Below are positions 1 to 5,277 of a stretch of 6,556 nucleotides of DNA, one piece after another (position 1 is the stretch's first letter; every line of letters begins with the position of its first letter). The translations under genes and the position numbers were made by a program. This DNA is from an uncultured Myxococcales bacterium (GTDB lineage Bacteria > Myxococcota_A > UBA9042), in assembly GCA_937915965.1 (NCBI GenBank), contig CALGHC010000497.1, positions 1 through 6,556 on the forward strand, read 5' to 3'. The notes under the pieces were generated by a model. It did no database searches, was not told the origin of the DNA, and worked only from the letters and a program-made list of their open reading frames with translations.

Positions 1-2
1 TC

Positions 3-1085
3 AAGAAGATGCTGGGGAAGGCCCTCAAGAAGATCCCGACGGGGCCTGTGCCCGTTGACGCCCTGCGCCTGACCGAGCTGCTCAAGACGCCTCCGGCGGT
101 GCCCGCGGTCGCCAGCGCCACCGCCGTGCCCGACAAGGCCTTCCGCTGGAGCGGCCGCGCCTTCGCCAACAACGGCGAGGCGGTCGAGCACCTGACGATC
201 CGCAGCCGCTCTCGCACAGGCAGCACGACCCACATACGCGTCTCGGTCGCCAACGCTGCCTTCAAGGACGGCGACCTGACGGTCTCGTTCACCCACCGGG
301 GACGCGAGGGCGCCCTGCACGGGTCCAAGCAGATCGACAGCGACGACTACCGCTTCGACGCCAAGCACCTCGGCATGACCGCGGGGCGCCAGCGCATGTG
401 GGTAGAGGGCGGCAAGCTGCGCTTGCACCTCGACTTCGGCAAGCTGCAGGTCGAGGCGACGCTGACCTCTGAGGCCGCACCGCTGACCGTCTCTGATCGC
501 GACAGCAACGGTTTCATCGATCGGCAGCTTCTGGTGCCGATCGGCAAGCTGCACGTCGAGGCGACCCAGGGCGGCAAGACGATCGTCCTCGACGAGGTGG
601 CTTTCGCGGTGCACGAGGCCTCGAACGTCAAGGCGCATCGGGCCTTCGAGCGCTCGGTTCAGCTGCACCACCTCGGTCCGGGCGCGGTCGTCATCGCCGA
701 CTGGATCATCGGGCCCAAGGAGCGCAAACACCGCGCCCTTGGCTTTGTGGTCGTTCGACGCGCCGGCACGACTTTTGTCGGTCGCCTGGTCACCGAGCGA
801 CGCACCGACGAGCGACGCGACAGCCGCAACGGCTACCGCGTGCCCTGGGCGGTCGAGGCCATCGGCGAGGCAGCAGGCAGCCGGACCACCGTTCGTCTGA
901 CCGCTGCGCGCCAGACCAAGCGCCACGACGATCTGGCCAAGCTCAGCTGGCTGAAGCGCAAGGCAGTGGCGATGTACCTTCACCCCGTCACGTACAGCCT
1001 AAACGGAACCTGGACCATCGAGAGCGGCGGTAGCGTCTTGCAGACCGGCAAGGCGGCGTACAACTATGCGCAGGTTCGAAAGTAG
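3..1085 (+). CDS. Beta-rich protein, possibly two-domain lipocalin-like (Svf1/AttH/CrtC-type); 5' end uncertain
   Basis: The function is not known. The first ATG is at base 9, but the frame is open to the window edge (two Lys codons precede it) and no ribosome binding site is visible, so the true start and any signal peptide may lie upstream. Residues are numbered from that ATG (358 aa). After a Pro/Ala-rich stretch (residues 28-42), the protein is almost all alternating beta-strand-like sequence, in two halves joined near residue 160-180. The C-terminal half (about 195-358) has an Asp-Trp followed by a Gly-Phe strand, then a closing segment around HPVTYSLNGTW and GKAAYNYAQ. This recalls the double beta-barrel fold of Svf1, AttH and carotenoid 1,2-hydratase proteins, which bind or modify lipids or isoprenoids. 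The match is by overall pattern only. An EF-hand-like loop DRDSNGFID (163-171) lies at the domain junction, which favours an extracytoplasmic location. The metallo-hydrolase gene follows on the same strand after 60 bases. Confidence is high for the gene and low to moderate for the fold. Confidence 0.75.
   Translation, partial: KKMLGKALKKIPTGPVPVDALRLTELLKTPPAVPAVASATAVPDKAFRWSGRAFANNGEAVEHLTIRSRSRTGSTTHIRVSVANAAFKDGDLTVSFTHRGREGALHGSKQIDSDDYRFDAKHLGMTAGRQRMWVEGGKLRLHLDFGKLQVEATLTSEAAPLTVSDRDSNGFIDRQLLVPIGKLHVEATQGGKTIVLDEVAFAVHEASNVKAHRAFERSVQLHHLGPGAVVIADWIIGPKERKHRALGFVVVRRAGTTFVGRLVTERRTDERRDSRNGYRVPWAVEAIGEAAGSRTTVRLTAARQTKRHDDLAKLSWLKRKAVAMYLHPVTYSLNGTWTIESGGSVLQTGKAAYNYAQVRK
436..565 (+). 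repeat. In-frame 25-nt near-identical direct repeat inside the lipocalin-like gene
   Basis: Bases 436-460 and 541-565 match at 24 of 25 positions; the single difference is G against C. The offset is 105 bases, exactly 35 codons, so both copies are read in the same frame and encode GKLQVEAT and GKLHVEAT. They flank the Asp-rich loop at the domain junction. Either a short internal duplication or two structurally equivalent beta-strands with the same codon choice would explain this. Confidence 0.7.
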
Positions 1086-1108
1086 GCAGCGGGCGAGAAC
1101 CAGACAGC

Positions 1109-1134
1109 GCGGGGCGTGACGCGCGACGCCCCGC
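1109..1134 (+). promoter_or_regulatory. GC-rich stem-loop between the lipocalin-like and metallo-hydrolase genes
   Basis: GCGGGGCGT (1109-1117) pairs perfectly with ACGCCCCGC (1126-1134), leaving the 8-base loop GACGCGCG. The hairpin begins 23 bases after the upstream stop codon and ends two bases before the GGAG of the next gene. Only two T residues follow, so it is not a classic Rho-independent terminator. It could protect the upstream 3' end after processing, weaken read-through, or modulate access to the adjacent ribosome binding site. The structure is seen directly; the role is inference. Confidence 0.5.
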
Positions 1135-1136
1135 TT

Positions 1137-1140
1137 GGAG
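1137..1140 (+). promoter_or_regulatory. Ribosome binding site deciding the metallo-hydrolase start
   Basis: GGAG lies 5 bases before the ATG at 1146. A GTG at 1116 in the same frame would add 10 residues, but it lies inside the upstream stem-loop, has no comparable Shine-Dalgarno sequence, and would add residues outside the conserved fold. The ATG at 1146 is therefore preferred. Confidence 0.65.
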
Positions 1141-1145
1141 TAACG

Positions 1146-2030
1146 ATGTTCGACGGCCTGCGCCGACTTCGCACCCACGTCGCCGACGAGCTGTTCCACC
1201 ATGAAAGCCCTGCCGCAGACGCCCCGCTGGCGCTGCAATGGCTCGGCACCGCGGGATTTCGAGTCGTCGGCGCGGGCCACCACATCTGGCTCGATCCGCA
1301 CCTGTCGCGCCACAGCCTCGCCGAGGTGGCGTTCGGCCGCATCGCCCCGCGCCCCGAGGCCATCGCCCGTGACGTCGACATCTGCCACGCGGTGATGGTC
1401 GGCCACAGCCACTTTGATCACGCCATCGACACGCCGTGGATCGCCCGCGAGCACGGCGCACGCGTGTATGGCGCCGAAGATACGCTGAACTGCTGCCGCG
1501 GCTTTGGCGTCGACGAAGACCAGCTGGTCCTGCTTGAACCCGGCCGACCGTTCACCGAGGGCCCGTTTGCGCTACGCGGCTACCGCAGCCAACACAGCGC
1601 GTTCGCCTTCGGTCGCGTCCCCGCGCCTGGCCGCATCGAGGCGCCGCTGCAGACGCCGGCGCGGGCCTGGGACTGGCGTGTCGGCGAGGTCCTCGGTCTG
1701 CATCTCGATCATCCGCTCGCCAGCATCTACCACGTCGGCAGCGCGGATCTGATCGAGGCCGAGATCGAGGGCGTGCGCGCCGACGTCGTGCTGTGTTGCA
1801 CCATCGGCCGACACGCTACCGAGCGCTTCACCGAGCGGGTCATCGACGCGCTGCAGCCGCGCTTGCTGATTCCATGTCACTGGGACCAGTTCTGGCGCCC
1901 CTTGGACGCGCCGCCGCGACAGATCCCGAGCAACGACCTAGAGGGTTTCCTCGACGAGGTCCGCCGCCACCCGCGTGCGCCCGAGGTCCGCGTTTTGCCG
2001 CCGCGTGGCTGGACGCGTCTTTCGGCTTGA
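1146..2030 (+). CDS. Metallo-beta-lactamase-fold metal-dependent hydrolase (Lactamase_B_2 / UlaG-like)
   Basis: This is a predicted cytoplasmic metallo-hydrolase of 294 aa, a usual length for the family; no signal peptide is visible. All metal-ligand positions of the fold can be placed. The signature HSHFDH (residues 87-92) supplies His87, His89, Asp91 and His92. His150 in RSQHSAF, Asp201 in HVGSADL and His245 in LIPCHWDQF complete a two-metal site. The entry strands LQWLGTAGF (30-38) and HIWLDPHLS (46-54) match the opening of Lactamase_B_2-type proteins, in which the Asp of the LDP strand is conserved. The substrate cannot be read from sequence: this superfamily includes lactonases, phosphodiesterases and N-acyl-phospholipid hydrolases. 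Two adjacent-cysteine pairs (116-117 and 217-218) are unusual. The gene is probably co-transcribed with the upstream lipocalin-like gene (60-base gap) and ends 35 bases from a convergent gene. The fold is near certain; the specific activity is unknown. Confidence 0.93.
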   Translation: MFDGLRRLRTHVADELFHHESPAADAPLALQWLGTAGFRVVGAGHHIWLDPHLSRHSLAEVAFGRIAPRPEAIARDVDICHAVMVGHSHFDHAIDTPWIAREHGARVYGAEDTLNCCRGFGVDEDQLVLLEPGRPFTEGPFALRGYRSQHSAFAFGRVPAPGRIEAPLQTPARAWDWRVGEVLGLHLDHPLASIYHVGSADLIEAEIEGVRADVVLCCTIGRHATERFTERVIDALQPRLLIPCHWDQFWRPLDAPPRQIPSNDLEGFLDEVRRHPRAPEVRVLPPRGWTRLSA

Positions 2031-2043
2031 GCGCCGGCGCAGC

Positions 2044-2064
2044 GCGCATCCGCCTCAGATGCGC
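2044..2064. terminator. Candidate bidirectional stem-loop between convergent genes
   Basis: GCGCATC (2044-2050) pairs perfectly with GATGCGC (2058-2064) around the 7-base loop CGCCTCA. It fills most of the 35-base gap between the metallo-hydrolase stop (2028-2030) and the lipoprotein stop codon (2066-2068 on the minus strand). The position fits a shared transcript end for both converging units. No run of T follows on either strand, so termination would have to be of the T-poor kind or Rho-assisted, with the hairpin acting as a 3' stabiliser. Confidence 0.45.
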
Positions 2065-2065
2065 C

Positions 2066-5000
2066 CTACGGCAGCAACGGCGGAATCCAGCTGCAGCTCC
2101 AGTCGAACTGACACAGGTCGAAATCCAGCTGCTCGCCGTGTGTCGCCATGTAGCGCACGACCTGGTTGATCATCAGCGATCCGAGGTCAAACGGCTTGTC
2201 GGGCGACGGTACGGGGAAGCTGTGCACCCCCAGCGGCGTCATCATCGGGAAGAGGATGCTGCTCTTGCCACCGACCTTGGCGTCGTTGCTGCGGATCAGT
2301 CGCAGCGGCGGGCTGAGGCGCGGCGCATCGAAACCGTCCGAGGCCGGCACCAGCGATTGCAGGTCCTCAATGTCCATCAGCACTCCCTCGCCCGCCGCGT
2401 TGGTGTGCAGCATGGTCCCTTCGACACCTTCGACCGTGCCGACGTCGACCAGCAGCTCCTGCACGCTCTTGTCGTAGCGAGCGTCGACAGCTCGGAAGTC
2501 GATGAGCCCAGCAGCGCGCCCCAGCGCGACGCCGCTCGCCGTCGGCACGCCGGGATCACCCAGCGTGTTGACGTAGAAGATGCGCGTCGAGACGGTCTCG
2601 CCTGTGCCATATGTGAGCGTGCGATCCTGATGGATGAACGGCGCGCTGTTGGCCGGATCCGCGCCGTCCAGAGCCACCTGGGCGATGCCGAGCATGCGGC
2701 GCAGCTCGGGGTTGGCGCGGCGCAGGCCGTAGCCATCGGTCAGGGCGATCAGCGGTGATCCGGCGGCGAAGTCGTCGCCGGCGTAGCTGACGGCGTCCGT
2801 GAACGTGTCGATCACCAGCGTCGGCACGACCGGCGCGCCGTCGACGGTCAGAGCGACGCAGCCCTCGCGCTCCACTGACTTGAGCTCGACGTCGTAGAAC
2901 GAGATCCGCAGCAGGTCGCCCTTGTCCGACGGCACGGCGACACGCAGCGCGCCGTCCGGCTGCACCCGTCCGCAGCGGTGCTCGCCCGAAGTCAGGTTGT
3001 CGATCACGGCGATGCGGCCCGGCACCAGCGCCTCCATGGGGACGACCTTGACCTCCTTGTAGTCGGTCAGGTCGGGGAAGGCCTCAAAGAGCCCGCCGTC
3101 ATGAACCAGAAACAGCGGGCCCATCATTCGCAGGATCATCGCGTTGCGTACACCGCCCAGGGTGCTGCGGGTGCCGATCTCGCCCAGGACGCCGCCGCCG
3201 ATGATGGCGATTGAGGTCTCGATCTTGGGCTCGAGGCCAGCGACGAAGCTCGACATGATGCCGCCCAGTGAGCCGCCGATCAGGTGGATCGGCGCGCTGC
3301 CGCCGACGTCGACCGTGCCATCGCCGTCGAAGTCGCCCGCCAGGTCCGGCTCGCCGTCGTGGTTGGCGTCGTACTTCCAGCGGCGCTTGCCATCAAACGA
3401 GGACAAGGTCCGGACCACCTGCATCATATCGACGGCGGTCTGCCGCACGACGTCGCGGGTGTGGAAGATGTACGAGGTCCAGAAGTCGACGCCCGAGTCG
3501 AGCCTGCCGTCGGCGTTCTGGTCGAGCGCGCGGCCGTCGAGAATGCCCTGACCCATGCCCGCGATTCCGTACGCGTCAAAGAGCGCCATGACCATCTCGA
3601 TCTCGGACTCGGCGACGTCGACGCCATGACTGACCGCGTCGATTCCGATGGTGGCGATGCCCTGGCGGGCGAGGAAGCCGGCGAAGTTCATCGCGTCGAA
3701 CTTCGTGCTGCCGTGGCCGTGGGTGAAGATGGCCACCGGTGCCGGGCCGTTACGGGCCTTGGGCACCATCAACCAGAAGTTGACGCCTTCATGACGGATG
3801 TAGGCCTCGCCGCTGACGGGGTCGAGCCGCCAGATCTGGTCGGTCAACGGCAGCTGCTTGGCAGGCTCGGTGCCGTCGCCCGGGTCGTCGACGAAACGCG
3901 GAAAGAACTGCGGCGAGTCGATCGTGCCCAGGGCGTTGAAGTCGATGAAGGCGAAGTTCTCAAAAAAGATCTTTAGCTCCTCTTTGTTGCTCGACGGGCC
4001 GAACTGCGAGAATAGAAGCTTGGCCATCGGCATGAACACATCGCCGGGCACGATCTTGGCGTTGCCGTCAGCGGCGGCGTCGCGCACATCCGCCAGGTCC
4101 ATCTCGGCGGGAAAATCCGTCGCCAGGTGGGCCATGGGCCCCATGCCATAGAGCCCGTCACGCACAGTCACGAACGCCTGCGTCCACTGCTGGGTGGTGA
4201 ACGTCCAGGTGAAGGCGACGTCCCTCACGCCCAGCTTGAGCTTGCCCAGACAGCCCGGCAGCTCGGCGAGGGCCTCGGTCTGCGAGGCGTGGTTGATGAA
4301 TTCAAACGGCGACTGCACTGGATGGCCCTCGGCGTCGATCAGCGAGCGGGTCAGGACGACGGCGTAGGTGGTGCCCTCGCGCAGGGGCATGACCGGCTTG
4401 GCGATGAGGGTGTTGGTCTCGCGCTCGTAGAAGGTCAGGAGGGTCGGGTCGGTGGCGCTGCGGGTGTTGGGGTGGTCGAAGACACCGTCCATGTCGGTGT
4501 CCTCGCCGGGATCGAAGATGCCGTTGCCGTTCACGTCCTCCTCGACCTCCTCGAAGATGAGCTGCTTGAGGTGGCCACGCGGGTCGCTGGGGTAGTAGTC
4601 GGCGCGGTCGAGCGCGACAGGGAACATACCCTGGCCGATGTCGACCGGCATCGCCTCGCAGAAGTCAGCGGAGCCGGGGGTGATGTCGATGACCAGCATC
4701 ACGTCGTTGTGGGGGTCGAAGCGGTCGCTGTGGCGGGTGAGGATGTTCTCGACGTCGAGCGGCCCGGCGAAACTGACCGTGATCGGCGCCAGCGTGCCCC
4801 AACCGTTGATGGCGTCGAGGCTCTCGCGGGTCTTCTTCTCCCAAGTTGTCGGCGCGACGACGCTGGCGTTGATGCGCCGTCTGGTCGGCGAGGTCGCGTC
4901 GAAGCGGGTGGCGAGATCGTTGGGCAACGGGATGTCGGGCAGAGGCCGGTGGAACGAGTCGAAACGCACCTCGGCGCCTGGGCCGGCGACCGTGCGGGCG

Positions 5001-5200
5001 AGCCCGGTCGGCTCAAGGGAACCGCAGGCGGTGGCTGCTGTGACCAGCGCGGTCAGCGCCGCGATCAGCAGAGGTGCTGGCGTGACGGCGTGCAGCGCGC
5101 AGGCCGCGGCACAGCGGCCCGGTTCGGGCGAGGTTGCTCGGAGGATCGATTCGAACGGGTGCATCGGCTGTGCTCCGTAGCGTGGGTAGAGATTGCGCAT
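2066..5200 (-). CDS. Large secreted lipoprotein with alpha/beta-hydrolase (lipase/esterase-like) core and calcium-type loops
   Basis: This is probably an outer-membrane-anchored ester or lipid hydrolase of 1044 aa. The leader has a hydrophobic stretch (about 42-58) ending in a lipobox-like TAATAC with Cys59 followed by Gly-Ser, so no Asp inner-membrane retention signal. Residues 85-150, with RPLPDIPLPNDLA and then ITVSFAGPLD, resemble the N-terminal domain of bacterial surface lipases of the VolA type. The hydrolase core starts near 485: VAIFTHGHG (oxyanion region, 489-497), then the nucleophile elbow GGSLG with Ser644. Asp882 in LGDPGVP and His993 in GVHSFPVP are the best acid and base candidates (inference). 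Five EF-hand-like loops start at Asp222, Asp234, Asp560, Asp611 and Asp623. A beta-rich insert (about 725-800) separates the nucleophile from the acid. Six cysteines follow Cys59, two of them in the C-terminal LCQFDWSC. The start at 5200 has a good ribosome binding site; an ATG at 5164 is an alternative. The gene follows the barrel gene by 55 bases. Confidence 0.88.
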   Translation of the reverse strand: MRNLYPRYGAQPMHPFESILRATSPEPGRCAAACALHAVTPAPLLIAALTALVTAATACGSLEPTGLARTVAGPGAEVRFDSFHRPLPDIPLPNDLATRFDATSPTRRRINASVVAPTTWEKKTRESLDAINGWGTLAPITVSFAGPLDVENILTRHSDRFDPHNDVMLVIDITPGSADFCEAMPVDIGQGMFPVALDRADYYPSDPRGHLKQLIFEEVEEDVNGNGIFDPGEDTDMDGVFDHPNTRSATDPTLLTFYERETNTLIAKPVMPLREGTTYAVVLTRSLIDAEGHPVQSPFEFINHASQTEALAELPGCLGKLKLGVRDVAFTWTFTTQQWTQAFVTVRDGLYGMGPMAHLATDFPAEMDLADVRDAAADGNAKIVPGDVFMPMAKLLFSQFGPSSNKEELKIFFENFAFIDFNALGTIDSPQFFPRFVDDPGDGTEPAKQLPLTDQIWRLDPVSGEAYIRHEGVNFWLMVPKARNGPAPVAIFTHGHGSTKFDAMNFAGFLARQGIATIGIDAVSHGVDVAESEIEMVMALFDAYGIAGMGQGILDGRALDQNADGRLDSGVDFWTSYIFHTRDVVRQTAVDMMQVVRTLSSFDGKRRWKYDANHDGEPDLAGDFDGDGTVDVGGSAPIHLIGGSLGGIMSSFVAGLEPKIETSIAIIGGGVLGEIGTRSTLGGVRNAMILRMMGPLFLVHDGGLFEAFPDLTDYKEVKVVPMEALVPGRIAVIDNLTSGEHRCGRVQPDGALRVAVPSDKGDLLRISFYDVELKSVEREGCVALTVDGAPVVPTLVIDTFTDAVSYAGDDFAAGSPLIALTDGYGLRRANPELRRMLGIAQVALDGADPANSAPFIHQDRTLTYGTGETVSTRIFYVNTLGDPGVPTASGVALGRAAGLIDFRAVDARYDKSVQELLVDVGTVEGVEGTMLHTNAAGEGVLMDIEDLQSLVPASDGFDAPRLSPPLRLIRSNDAKVGGKSSILFPMMTPLGVHSFPVPSPDKPFDLGSLMINQVVRYMATHGEQLDFDLCQFDWSCSWIPPLLP

Positions 5201-5208
5201 GGGTGGAA

Positions 5209-5217
5209 CCTTCCTCT
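5209..5217 (-). promoter_or_regulatory. Ribosome binding site of the lipoprotein gene
   Basis: Read on the minus strand this is AGAGGAAGG, ending 8 bases before the ATG at 5200. It is purine-rich and stronger than the GGAG (5173-5176) that precedes the alternative in-frame ATG at 5164, also by 8 bases. It supports the longer leader of 58 residues before the lipidated cysteine. The shorter start would give a 46-residue leader, still long for a lipoprotein. Confidence 0.6.
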
Positions 5218-5219
5218 GT

Positions 5220-5277
5220 GAGCGGACGCGGCCGGCCAGCGACGACGGTGGCCAGTCAACGAGCGGGCGCGGCCGGC
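5220..5277. repeat. 17-nt direct repeat spanning the OMP/lipoprotein junction
   Basis: GAGCGGACGCGGCCGGC at 5220-5236 recurs as GAGCGGGCGCGGCCGGC at 5261-5277, 16 of 17 bases identical, with an offset of 41 bases. The left copy lies in the gap, immediately upstream of the lipoprotein ribosome binding site in the direction of transcription. The right copy lies inside the barrel gene and encodes its last residues (PAAPAR and part of the preceding Val). Chance is possible in such GC-rich DNA, but the length is notable. A small tandem duplication or a paired protein-binding site are the alternatives. Confidence 0.5.

Noticed and set aside
1116..1145. GTG at 1116 as start of the metallo-hydrolase
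   Set aside because: It lies inside the 9-bp stem-loop, while the ATG at 1146 has GGAG at 5-base spacing.
988..1461. Minus-strand open frames across the gap between the two rightward genes
   Set aside because: They are Arg/Gly/Ala-rich with no motif, and they span the hairpin and the start of the well-supported metallo-hydrolase.
1793..2758. Plus-strand open frame crossing the convergent gap (321 codons)
   Set aside because: It overlaps the end of the metallo-hydrolase gene out of frame and the lipoprotein gene in antisense, has no recognisable domain, and lacks a ribosome binding site of note.
3284..3976. Plus-strand open frame (230 codons) within the lipoprotein gene
   Set aside because: It has the same shadow character; the minus-strand reading there contains the hydrolase oxyanion and nucleophile motifs.
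4127..5221. Long open frame on the plus strand (364 codons) opposite the lipoprotein gene
   Set aside because: Its Val/Gly/Asp/Arg low-complexity composition is the reverse-complement shadow of a real gene that has a lipobox, a catalytic motif and a ribosome binding site.
5234..5253. GGCCA/TGGCC inverted repeat as a terminator between the barrel and lipoprotein genes
   Set aside because: The stem has only 5 bp with a 10-base loop and no T-tract, which is expected by chance in this composition, and the gene arrangement favours read-through.
5201..5255. Promoter for the lipoprotein gene in the 55-base gap
   Set aside because: No convincing -35/-10 pair is visible on the minus strand; the gap is GC-rich and occupied by the repeat and the ribosome binding site.
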